From the NCBI GenBank assembly GCA_964537685.1, contig CAZICM010000065.1:1-54661 (forward strand): a DNA stretch of 54,661 nucleotides, in the 5' to 3' direction. The stretch comes from CAZICM01 sp964537685 (GTDB taxonomy: Bacteria; Myxococcota_A; Polyangia; Polyangiales; Polyangiaceae). Of this stretch, positions 42,551 through 51,427 are shown piece after piece. A program made the position numbers and the translations under genes. The notes under the pieces were generated by a model that worked only from the letters and a program-made list of their open reading frames with translations, did no database searches and had not been told where the DNA came from. How positions within the stretch are numbered: position 1 is the first letter of the stretch; each line of letters opens with the position of its first letter.

Positions 42551-43323
42551 TCAGGGCGCCAGCTTCACCACCCACCACGTTGATTTATCCTTCGAACTAA
42601 ATGCCCCGCCACAACCCATTCGGCTCAACTTCGGCCCGAAAGCCGCACCACCCGAATCATGATAGTAGATCGCCATACGCGCTGTTCCATTCGCGTTAAT
42701 TAATCCTGCCTTATAACTCCCCACAATCCAATCGCCCTTCAACTGCTGGGATGAAATCATATAGTCGGCCGTTTCAACCCCATCGACATACAAATATTGA
42801 TGCAACAAATTTCCGTTGATATTCCCGTCGGTATGGGGACTTCCCTGGGGAGCCGCACCGCCCGCCAATGCCTCTGCCTCCGCCTGAGCTGCCGCACTTA
42901 GGCTCGCATCCACCACAAATGTGATAGGCCACGTCTTGCTCGTGTGATACTCCCCGTTAAAAGGCAAACCCCTCCACCGATCGTGATTCTGCGAGGTCAT
43001 GCGCGAACTATTCACATAGGTGCACAACTCCTTGGGCGTCGTAAAATACGGCACCTCGTCTGGACCCGCCGTCTGCTCCATCATCCCCGAGCCGCCAGCT
43101 CCCCCGGCTCCCGATGTGGTTGACCCCCCACTCCCGTTGACCCCCCACTCCCCGCTCCCACTCCCGACGAACTCATCCCCGAGCCCGACGTGCTACTCGC
43201 TGACGTGCTCCCTCCCGAGCCATCGTCCAACGTTCGCTCTGGTGCTTCAGAACACGCCGAAGCCACAGCCAAAACTGCCCAGCCCAACCCAACACATGAT
43301 TGAAACATGATACTTTTTCGCAT
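42551..43323 (-). pseudogene. Lipoprotein gene frameshifted by a 17-bp tandem duplication
   Basis: The first frame starts at MRKSIMF (43323), with signal and lipobox ASAC, then a Ser/Gly linker, and ends at 43081. The second frame, from about 43130 down to 42551, continues the linker (GGSTTSGAGGAGGSGMMEQ) into a 170-residue domain (PYFTTPKELCTYVN...KSTWWVVKLAP) of unknown type. The switch lies at two perfect 17-bp copies (43119-43135, 43136-43152). Deleting one copy restores a single open frame through the linker. The gene is therefore off as sequenced, either by mutation, phase-type slippage or sequencing error. Confidence 0.82.
43119..43152. repeat. 17-bp tandem duplication with REP-like core
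   Basis: Two perfect copies of GGGAGTGGGGGGTCAAC (minus-strand sense). The unit resembles GGGTAGAGGGGTCAAC from the arrays near arsI. Since 17 is not a multiple of three, one extra copy shifts the frame of the lipoprotein gene. Confidence 0.9.
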
Positions 43324-43394
43324 AAGAACAGACGATAAGCTTAAGCTCGGGACAGCACAAGCCCATCTTTCCGACAAAATGCAAACGCTGCTCT

Positions 43395-44927
43395 CTACTG
43401 CGGATATCTCTTCTTCAGCTCGTCCAACGCCGCTTTAAACGAGGCGCTCTTCGAAAAACAACACTCTCCTCCACGCCGTCCCCCGCAGTCCCGATTCATC
43501 ATCTGCATCGGTCCCAAAACCCGCTTATCCCCGTCCTTCCCCGCCCGCTCAAACAGCGCCTCCTTATCCGCGCAGGTCTTCGCCATCCGAAAATCATAGG
43601 CAATCCTAAACTCAGGCGTCCCCTTCTCCCGAAATTCAGCAGACCCCAACATTTCCTCCGCCCGCTTCGCCGCCCGCGAACCCCCCCGCGTTGTCAACAG
43701 CTCGTACAAGAGATCAGGCCCATTCGTCCCCATCTTATGCTCAATCAGCGCGAAGAGCCTATCTGCATTTGCATTATCCCCCATCATCACCCGCATCAAC
43801 GTCTCGATAATTCCATTCTTTATCTCCCGCTCCGCTGCCGCACTGGGCTCGGTCTCAAACAATTGTTCCAGACTTGTAATATATCCCCCTGCATTTCCTG
43901 TACGTAGGTTTTTTTCCGCAGCAGCCCGAAGCTCCGCCGCGCTCAAGGTGACAACCACTTCCTTCACCGCACTAGGCACAGGCTTAGCACTTGGCTTTTC
44001 CTTCTCCGCCCCTCCCGCCGACGCCACCGCCGACGCCACCGCCGCAGGAACAACATCATCCCGCTCCCAATCCGAAGGACGAACGGCCGCCGCCACCACA
44101 ACAGCCACAGTAATGGCCGCAAGACCAACCACATAAGAACGGAGCACAACAAAAGCGTTATGCCCCTGACTATCCGGCAGCGAAGACTGCGCGGGTCTCG
44201 ACACCGCTTTTTGCATCGTCAACTGCCCCGTCTTGGCATCGGCCACAGGCTGCGCAGAAGAAGACGGCGGCGGTTTAGGCGTACTCTGAGGCAGCGCCAA
44301 CCCAAAAGAATCTGGCCCAGATTCATTTGTAATAGAAAGCGAAGGCGGCCTCAAACGGGCTACAATATCCGAAGCCCGCACCACCTCCATCGCCAGCGCC
44401 GCACGCTTCTGAGGATCGCCCTTTCCTAACAAATGAGCCAGCGCATCCACGGCCCCCTTCACCGATTGCGCCGAATGCAGCTCAAAAGGAAGCGCCGCCC
44501 CAGGCCCAGGAGACGACCCCATCGCCAATTCATAAAAAATGCCCGCCAATACTTGAAAACTGCGGCCCTTCGCTCCCTCTCCCAAGGAATCGAAGGGCCC
44601 CATCACCATCACCTCTTCCCGCTCCACGTCCGCCGCGCCTTTTGCCCAAATCCCATCGGCCGAAAACGCCCTAGGAGAAAGCTTCTCCACCGCAAGCATA
44701 TCCAGCAAAAGCGCCGCCCGCATCCCGATGGCCGTCGCCTTGGAAAGCGGAAGAGGCCCCTCGCGAATCAACGCAGACAGAGGCTTCATCCCATCCGTTC
44801 TAGGCGGCATCAGCCCCGAATTAAGCCAAAGCACACACGCAACGCCACTTTGACTATCCTCGGCCAAATAAATGGGCTCAGCGCCCTCCCTCAGCGTTTT
44901 TACAATGCGATAGCGATCATTTACCAT
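43395..44927 (-). CDS. Pseudokinase-like membrane protein
   Basis: Protein of 510 residues. The N-terminus (RYRIVKTLREGAEPIYLAEDSQSGVACVLWL) looks like the kinase first lobe, but the Gly loop and Lys are lost and no HRD or DFG can be found, so it is a degenerate kinase. A Ser/Pro linker leads to one transmembrane helix at ~257-282 (VVLRSYVVGLAAITVAVVVAAAV). The C-terminal half is helical (VTLSAAELRAAAEKNLRTGNAGGYITSLEQLFETEP) with a Cys pair near the end (MNRDCGGRRGGECCF), probably periplasmic. Function unknown. Confidence 0.75.
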   Translation of the reverse strand: MVNDRYRIVKTLREGAEPIYLAEDSQSGVACVLWLNSGLMPPRTDGMKPLSALIREGPLPLSKATAIGMRAALLLDMLAVEKLSPRAFSADGIWAKGAADVEREEVMVMGPFDSLGEGAKGRSFQVLAGIFYELAMGSSPGPGAALPFELHSAQSVKGAVDALAHLLGKGDPQKRAALAMEVVRASDIVARLRPPSLSITNESGPDSFGLALPQSTPKPPPSSSAQPVADAKTGQLTMQKAVSRPAQSSLPDSQGHNAFVVLRSYVVGLAAITVAVVVAAAVRPSDWERDDVVPAAVASAVASAGGAEKEKPSAKPVPSAVKEVVVTLSAAELRAAAEKNLRTGNAGGYITSLEQLFETEPSAAAEREIKNGIIETLMRVMMGDNANADRLFALIEHKMGTNGPDLLYELLTTRGGSRAAKRAEEMLGSAEFREKGTPEFRIAYDFRMAKTCADKEALFERAGKDGDKRVLGPMQMMNRDCGGRRGGECCFSKSASFKAALDELKKRYPQ

Positions 44928-44976
44928 CGAATTGACTCCCCAAGGAAGACGCGAAGCGATCAGAAGCGGAATTCAT

Positions 44977-46284
44977 TCACGGACCTACATGCTGCGGAGC
45001 GTTTCCATTCACAAAATCGGCAAACCAATCGGTCAGCGCGACATTCTGCACGGTTGTATTGTAGAAGGAATCATTTCCACCGATATACGTATGCGAGGTA
45101 CTCGCCACGAAATAGGTGCCCCATGAAGCCCAGGGTTTTAAATACGTATCCCGCAGCTCCGTCAACCCGGCTTGAAATTCATTGCCAGGCAGCGAACTTC
45201 CAAAACCATCAATACCCTGGCAATTGTTCTGCCCAAAACCAAGAAAATACCGGATCGTATTATCCTGATCCGAGGAAATAAGCCCAAGCCTCGCCCCAGG
45301 ATATTTCTTTCCAATATGGGTCACATAATGAACAGTGCCTCCGCCATCCGCCCCTATACAATCCGGGCAATCCGATGGCATTGTTTTATCCAAACCCCAC
45401 AAATCCCTCCAGCGCGTTTGCAAACAAGGCGCCATATAGGTATCTGACATCACAGGCCCGGAATCATCCACCAAAGAAACCGGTTTCGGGCAAAATGCCT
45501 GAGCAATTCGATCGTAATTAAACGCGGCGCCAAATCCGCCCGCACTCGTCCCCGTAAGCAGCACTTCCTTTACATTGGGGAAGGTCGGAATGATTTGCTT
45601 TAGGTACAAGCCCACATTCACAAAACCCACAAAAGACTGATTGGTCGGCGCCCCAAAATTCCCCGGAACATCCACGCCTTCTTTACTTCCCGCGTGAACA
45701 TCGCCCGTGCAATAAGGAATATAAATGGCACTCCAATCCTGTACCGGATTGCTCGCATTCGCGCTGTCGAATACGCCCGATTTGCCCCCATTGTTCTTCC
45801 AATTGTCAAAATCCCCGCTATCAAATGAATTAGGATTTGATGTACAGCTTATCGCATTGAAACAGGCACCGCCCCCCTGCATAAAAATCATCAATTTATC
45901 TGAATTGGGATTGATCCGGACGCCAAAACCTGTCTCCGAACCATCGCGGCATTTCGAGCCCGCCACAGGCACCCAAGTCCATGTGTTATCGGGAGCATTC
46001 ACGGCCTGCCCATCAAACGGCCCTTCTGGATTGCACGCGGACCCAGAACCTCCTGTTCCCGATCCAGAGCTGCTCGAGCCCGAGCTTGAAGCCGAACCGC
46101 CCGTCCCTGTTGACGAACCGCCCGTCCCCGTGCCCGAACCTCCGCCTCCACTCGTTGACGACCCGGACGATCCGGATGGCATTCCGCTCGACCCGTTAAT
46201 CGCCAAATCATCGCCGCCGCCGCAGGCAAAGCCCACAGCGCCCAAGCCCAAAACCATTGAAAGATAGAAAAATACCTGGCGCAT
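44977..46284 (-). CDS. Pectinacetylesterase/Notum-like lipoprotein
   Basis: Protein of 435 residues. Lipobox GFAC (Cys21) and a Gly/Ser-rich linker of ~70 residues precede an alpha/beta hydrolase of the pectinacetylesterase family: KLMIFMQGGGACFNAISC (oxyanion region), LTGTSAGGFGAAFNYDRI (nucleophile Ser), SSDQDNTIRYFLGFG (Asp) and STSHTYIGG (His). It should deacetylate a polysaccharide or lipid-modified substrate outside the cell. Several Cys pairs fit an extracellular enzyme. Confidence 0.9.
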   Translation of the reverse strand: MRQVFFYLSMVLGLGAVGFACGGGDDLAINGSSGMPSGSSGSSTSGGGGSGTGTGGSSTGTGGSASSSGSSSSGSGTGGSGSACNPEGPFDGQAVNAPDNTWTWVPVAGSKCRDGSETGFGVRINPNSDKLMIFMQGGGACFNAISCTSNPNSFDSGDFDNWKNNGGKSGVFDSANASNPVQDWSAIYIPYCTGDVHAGSKEGVDVPGNFGAPTNQSFVGFVNVGLYLKQIIPTFPNVKEVLLTGTSAGGFGAAFNYDRIAQAFCPKPVSLVDDSGPVMSDTYMAPCLQTRWRDLWGLDKTMPSDCPDCIGADGGGTVHYVTHIGKKYPGARLGLISSDQDNTIRYFLGFGQNNCQGIDGFGSSLPGNEFQAGLTELRDTYLKPWASWGTYFVASTSHTYIGGNDSFYNTTVQNVALTDWFADFVNGNAPQHVGP

Positions 46285-46460
46285 ATCGCTTACGTTAATG
46301 GATTTTTCAGCGCCTTAGAAGAGCCTTATCCATCAAAGGCGCTCTTGACGCCGCGCTGCACTTCCGATGTACTCCCCGCCCTCAAACCGATCTTTTCATT
46401 GTTAAAGCCATTTCAATCATGTTCAAGCTGCACCTTCATCGCACCGGAGAATTGTCGCCC

Positions 46461-49400
46461 ATGAAATATCGCTCCTCGCACAATACACGGCGAATTGCCT
46501 GCGCCCTTCTTTCTTCATTGCTCCCCATTGGAGCGCTCTTCATGGCGAGCCCCGCTTTTGCCGCAACAACAATCATGGGCGGCACGGTCATCAATCAAAC
46601 ATGGAACGCCGCCGGCAGCCCTTATATCGTTCAGGGCGATATCACCGTTCCCAGCGGCGCATTTTTAACAATCGAGGCAGGCACCGAAATTCAATTCGCC
46701 TCAACCGACGGCCAAGCCGCCGGCACGGACATCAACCGAATCGAACTCACCGTCAAAGGTTCACTCAATATCAACGGCATGGCCAACATGCCTGTTATAT
46801 TCAAGGCCCAAAATGGCTCTGCCCCGAATACTTGGTATGGAATCATTATCGACACCTCGGCCATAGCAGCTTCTTTTAGCCATGCGCAGATCCACCACGC
46901 AGTGCGCGGACTCAATTCAAAAGCAGCCAACAATATCCTTCAAATGAGCGACACCGCCATCAGCACAAGCGGCGCCGGCCTTTATCTCGAAAATGGCACT
47001 TCCACCCTGACCAACCTCACCATTTCCAATTGCTCCTCGGGAATCGTCGGCCTTGGAAATGCTTCTCCCTCCATCACGGGCAGCACCATCCATTCCAATA
47101 CCTCGTACGGCATCGATTACGAACCCAGCAGCGGCAATCCAACTTTAAATTTAACCAATACGGTCATTAGATCCAGCGGCAGCTACGGCCTCTTTATCTA
47201 CGCCAATGGCGGAGCCGCGGGCAATGCCTCTATCGTTGGATCCACACTTCATCAAAATGGATCCTATGGCATTTACGTGGAAGCCGCCTCGGGAAGCTCC
47301 AGCGCCGTTACGGTCAAAAACACCAATGTCACCAACCACACCTCAACCGGCATTTACCGCTATAGCTTCGGGGGTTCCACAAGCGTCAGCGTCAGCTTTT
47401 CCAACGTGTGGAACAACAATTCCAACTACGGCAATATCGTCCCAGATACCAACGTTATTTCGGCCAATCCAATCTACGTAAACGCGCCCGCCAATCTCAG
47501 GCTCACCGCCAATTCGCCTTCCCGCTTCAGCGGCGATATAGGCAATGATATCGGCGCCTTGCCCTACACCAACGACCCCACCCCCGGCATGTATGGAACC
47601 CTTTGGTCCAACGTCACCCTCAACGCCGCCGGCTCGCCCTACAATATCCCCGGCGATTTAACCGTGGCCCCAGGCGTCACGCTGACCATCGATCCAGGCG
47701 TCACGCTCAATTTCGCGTCCACCGACATCATGGCCGCCTATCAGGACACCAGCCGCGCCGAATTAAATGTGGCCGGAACCCTAAATGCCAATGGCACGGC
47801 CATGCAAAAAATTACCTTTACATCCGCAGGCAATGGCCCAAACAGCTTTTATGGCATTACCTTTATGCCGTCGGCAAACGGAGGCACGCTCGCCCATGCC
47901 ACGGTGGAAGAAGCCGTGCGCGCGCTTCAATACCTGACCCCCGCCGGCAATACCAATACCATCAAAAATACAACCCTCTCAACCTCCGGCACCGGATTGT
48001 ACCAGCGCGACGGAAATCTCACGCTCAATGAAATGAGCATGACCGGAAATTCGACCGGAATGGTCATGACCGACAAGGCCAGCGCCACGCTCAACCGCAC
48101 GCTTATTGCCAACAATACTTCCTTTGGCATCGATGCAGAACCCTCATCGGGCACGCAGAGCCTCAATCTTGTCAATACCATCGTTAGAAATAGCGGCAGC
48201 TATGGCATTTTCATGTACGCCAACGCGGGCGCCACCATGAACGGCTCTGTCGTCAATTCGACATTTTATCAAAACGGAAGCTATGGCATGTATATCGAGG
48301 CAGCCTCCGGCTCGGCGGCCAATCTCGATATTAAAAACTCCATTGTCACCAATCACACGTCCACCGGCATTTACCGCTATAGTTTCGGGGGAAGCACATC
48401 CGTAAATGTCACCTATTCGGATGTATGGATGAACAATTCCAATTATGGCAACGTGGTCGCGGGAGCCGGCTGCATCAGCCAAAACCCGCTCTATGTCAGC
48501 CCCCCCAATGATTTAAAATTGCAAATGGGCAGCGTATGCATTGACGCGGGCAGCAATATGGGCGCGCCCAACAGCGATTTCGCAGGCGTTCTCCGGCCCC
48601 TCAACGGCGACGGAATTAACGGCTCTGAATACGATATCGGTGCCTACGAATACGCGCCTGCTGCCTTTTGCGGCGACGGCGTAGTCACGGCCGGCGAAGT
48701 CTGCGACAGCGGCGCCCAAAATGGAATGTACGGCTTCTGCAAGGCCGATTGTTCGGGCCTCGGACCGCGCTGCGGCGACAATATGGTCAACGGCCCTGAA
48801 ACCTGCGACGACGGCAATATGGTCAATACCGATGCCTGCCTCAATACATGCGTATTGGCTGCCTGCGGCGATGGTATTGTTCAATCGGGCGTCGAAGAAT
48901 GCGACGACGGCAATCAAAACGACGGTGATGCATGCGTTCCAGGCTGTAAAAATGCCAAGTGCGGCGATGGCTTCGTCCGGGCGGGAACCGAAGAATGCGA
49001 CGACGGCAATATGAGCAATACCGACGCTTGTTTGTCCACATGCCAAACCGCAACCTGCGGCGATATGTTCGTTCAAATGGGCGCCGAGCAATGCGACGAC
49101 GGCAATATGAGCAATACCGATTCCTGCGTCGCGGGCTGCGGAATTGCAGCATGCGGCGATGGCTATGTGTACGCGGGCGTCGAAACCTGTGACGACGGCA
49201 ATACAATCGATGGGGACGGCTGCCCGGGCAATTGCGGCTCGAGCTGCGGCGACGGAACCGTGCAGGGCATGGAAGAATGCGATGACGCCAACATGAGCAA
49301 TACCGACGCCTGTGTCGTCGGCTGCAAAAACGCTACATGCGGCGATGGATTTGTCTACGCGGGCATGGAGACCTGCGACGATAGCAATACCCAAAGCGGC

Positions 49401-49889
49401 GATGGCTGCTCGGCCACATGCAGCACCGAAGGCATGGCGCCCGTGTGTGGCAACAATACGGTCGAATCCGGCGAGCAATGCGACGATGGCAATACGATGA
49501 ATGGGGATGGCTGTTCTTCGCAATGCCAAAATGAAGGCGCGGCGATGTGCGGCGACGGCGTAAAACAAGCGGGCGAGGCATGCGACGATGGCAATGCCAG
49601 CAATACGGATGGATGCCTCAATGGATGCCTGCTGCCGAGCTGCGGCGACTCTTTCGTGCAAGTGGGCACCGAGGAATGCGATGACGGCAACGGCGCGACC
49701 GGCGACGGCTGCAAGCCCGATTGCACGCTGGAAAGCACGGGCGGCGGCGGCAAAAGCGATCCCGGCGATGAAGGCGGCTGCGGCTGCCGCGCCGTAGGCA
49801 GCCAATCCGATAAAAATGGAATGCCTCTCGGCCTTGGACTGCTCGCCCTGGGCGCCGCGGCTCTTCTGCGCAGGCGCGGCCAATCCTAA
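46461..49889 (+). CDS. Secreted beta-helix/DUF4215 protein with MYXO-CTERM
   Basis: Protein of 1142 residues from MKYRSSH at 46461. A signal peptide (ALLSSLLPIGALFMASPAFA) is followed by two similar ~340-residue right-handed beta-helix halves; GSYGLFIYANGG...TSTGIYRYSFGGSTSVSV recurs as GSYGIFMYANAG...TSTGIYRYSFGGSTSVNV. Then come eleven Cys-rich DUF4215 repeats (CGDGxVxxGxExCDDGNxxNTDxC). The end GGCGCRAVGSQSDKNG, LGLGLLALGAAALL and RRRGQS is a classical MYXO-CTERM. The protein should be exported and surface-anchored. Beta-helix proteins bind or cut polysaccharides, but no lyase active site was identified. Confidence 0.9.
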   Translation: MKYRSSHNTRRIACALLSSLLPIGALFMASPAFAATTIMGGTVINQTWNAAGSPYIVQGDITVPSGAFLTIEAGTEIQFASTDGQAAGTDINRIELTVKGSLNINGMANMPVIFKAQNGSAPNTWYGIIIDTSAIAASFSHAQIHHAVRGLNSKAANNILQMSDTAISTSGAGLYLENGTSTLTNLTISNCSSGIVGLGNASPSITGSTIHSNTSYGIDYEPSSGNPTLNLTNTVIRSSGSYGLFIYANGGAAGNASIVGSTLHQNGSYGIYVEAASGSSSAVTVKNTNVTNHTSTGIYRYSFGGSTSVSVSFSNVWNNNSNYGNIVPDTNVISANPIYVNAPANLRLTANSPSRFSGDIGNDIGALPYTNDPTPGMYGTLWSNVTLNAAGSPYNIPGDLTVAPGVTLTIDPGVTLNFASTDIMAAYQDTSRAELNVAGTLNANGTAMQKITFTSAGNGPNSFYGITFMPSANGGTLAHATVEEAVRALQYLTPAGNTNTIKNTTLSTSGTGLYQRDGNLTLNEMSMTGNSTGMVMTDKASATLNRTLIANNTSFGIDAEPSSGTQSLNLVNTIVRNSGSYGIFMYANAGATMNGSVVNSTFYQNGSYGMYIEAASGSAANLDIKNSIVTNHTSTGIYRYSFGGSTSVNVTYSDVWMNNSNYGNVVAGAGCISQNPLYVSPPNDLKLQMGSVCIDAGSNMGAPNSDFAGVLRPLNGDGINGSEYDIGAYEYAPAAFCGDGVVTAGEVCDSGAQNGMYGFCKADCSGLGPRCGDNMVNGPETCDDGNMVNTDACLNTCVLAACGDGIVQSGVEECDDGNQNDGDACVPGCKNAKCGDGFVRAGTEECDDGNMSNTDACLSTCQTATCGDMFVQMGAEQCDDGNMSNTDSCVAGCGIAACGDGYVYAGVETCDDGNTIDGDGCPGNCGSSCGDGTVQGMEECDDANMSNTDACVVGCKNATCGDGFVYAGMETCDDSNTQSGDGCSATCSTEGMAPVCGNNTVESGEQCDDGNTMNGDGCSSQCQNEGAAMCGDGVKQAGEACDDGNASNTDGCLNGCLLPSCGDSFVQVGTEECDDGNGATGDGCKPDCTLESTGGGGKSDPGDEGGCGCRAVGSQSDKNGMPLGLGLLALGAAALLRRRGQS

Positions 49890-49928
49890 AATTATCCCTG
49901 TCAATTCTTCAACAATAGGGGCCCCGCC

Positions 49929-51401
49929 ATGATCAACAACGCACTCCGCAAATTTCTTCTCTGGTTCGCCTTATTTACATCCATTCTCATTGCCGCACCG
50001 CATGCCGAGGCGCTCACGGCCCCCATCGCCGGAGCCGTCCCCTTCCCCGCCAATAAAAAACTCTATCTTCCCTTTCCAGCGGGATCGGCCATTAAAATAT
50101 TATCGGGCTACAGCCCATCGGGCGGCTCCAGCTTGCACGCCGACACCAATGCCTCATCCAAGGCCAACGATTACTACGCCCTCGATTTAATCTACGCCAA
50201 CGAACCCAATGCCGGAAAAGGCAAGCCCGTGCTGGCCCCCCTCGACGGCATTGTCGTCAAAGCGGGCTGGGCCACCTCGGGCTGGGCCAATTACGGCCAG
50301 CGCATTATCCTCCTGCACGACCTGGGCGATGGGCATAAATACCATAGTCTTTACGCTCATCTTGATTCAATTGATATCAATGAAGGCGACACGGTAAAAC
50401 AAGGCCAACAAATAGGTACACTCGGCCAATCCTGTCAGGGTGCGCTTTCATGCGGGTCATTTTCCACACCCCATTTGCATTGGGCCATCCACAGAGACAG
50501 CACCATCGGCGGAAGCGGAACGGGCGGTTCCTATGGCGGCAATGCGGTCGTGCCCGAGCCTTTGGACGGAGCCGAAGATTTGGTTCAGAATATGATCATT
50601 ACGTCCAACAATACGGGCATGGTGGTTTGCGGGGACGGATTTTGCAGCGGCGGCGAAACCAACGGCACCTGTCCCCAAGATTGCCCAGCCTGCGAGAAAG
50701 TGCCTCCCACAGGCCGCGTAATCAGCGAAGACGAGCTGTGTTTCGAAAAAGGCGGCAATCCAATGTATTGGTATACCCAAGCGAGCGGACACAATGGCTC
50801 CCAATTGTGGACCAATGCGACAAGCGATCCCAATCCCGATAACTACGCCATTTGGAATTTTGATTTTGCCGAGGGTGGAGACTATTCGATCGAAATCTAT
50901 GCTGAACCGGGCTTCGCCGAAAGCAAACAAGCCAAATACGAGCTTGTCCACGGAGGAAACCAGCAAAGCATCAGCGCCGATCAAAGCGCACCGGGCAATT
51001 GGAAAATGCTGGGCACCTTTTCATTCAATGCCGGAGGCGGGCAAAGCCTAAGACTGAATGACAATACAGGAGAGCCCTTGGCCAATAAGATCACATTGGT
51101 CTTCGACGCGATCCGGCTAACCCGCGTCGGCGGAGGGAATCCGGGCACGGGAGGAGCCGGAGGAAGCGGCTCATCGGGCAGCGGAACGGGAGGAAACGCC
51201 AATGGAACGGGAGGCGGCGCGGGCGCGGGCGCAAACGAAACCCCGCCTCCCCAGGATGCAGGAGATGAAAGCGGATGCGGATGCCATGTCATTGGCAATC
51301 AATCCGATCATAACAACTGGCCGGAATGGCCTATCGCCGCGCTCTTGGGCTTAGCCTTGCTGCGGCGCCAAAAAACTCAACGTGGAACAACCATTCAATG
51401 A
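49929..51401 (+). CDS. M23 metallopeptidase with golvesin-like domain and MYXO-CTERM
   Basis: Protein of 490 residues. Signal peptide (FLLWFALFTSILIAAPHAEA), then a LytM/M23 domain at ~45-195: PVLAPLDGIVVKAGW, YHSLYAHLDSI (His144) and STPHLHWAIHRD (His182, His184). The first zinc site would use His70 with Asp86, spaced more widely than usual. A golvesin-type beta domain (NYAIWNFDFAEGGDYSIEIYAEPGFAESKQAKYELVHGG...WKMLGTFSFNAGG...ITLVFDAIRL) follows. A Gly-rich linker and a MYXO-CTERM tail (GCGCHVIGN...AALLGLALLRRQK) end the protein. Probable peptidoglycan-cutting or killing enzyme displayed at the surface. Confidence 0.88.
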   Translation: MINNALRKFLLWFALFTSILIAAPHAEALTAPIAGAVPFPANKKLYLPFPAGSAIKILSGYSPSGGSSLHADTNASSKANDYYALDLIYANEPNAGKGKPVLAPLDGIVVKAGWATSGWANYGQRIILLHDLGDGHKYHSLYAHLDSIDINEGDTVKQGQQIGTLGQSCQGALSCGSFSTPHLHWAIHRDSTIGGSGTGGSYGGNAVVPEPLDGAEDLVQNMIITSNNTGMVVCGDGFCSGGETNGTCPQDCPACEKVPPTGRVISEDELCFEKGGNPMYWYTQASGHNGSQLWTNATSDPNPDNYAIWNFDFAEGGDYSIEIYAEPGFAESKQAKYELVHGGNQQSISADQSAPGNWKMLGTFSFNAGGGQSLRLNDNTGEPLANKITLVFDAIRLTRVGGGNPGTGGAGGSGSSGSGTGGNANGTGGGAGAGANETPPPQDAGDESGCGCHVIGNQSDHNNWPEWPIAALLGLALLRRQKTQRGTTIQ

Positions 51402-51427
51402 ATGAACGGGCTGGAGAATACAATCGT

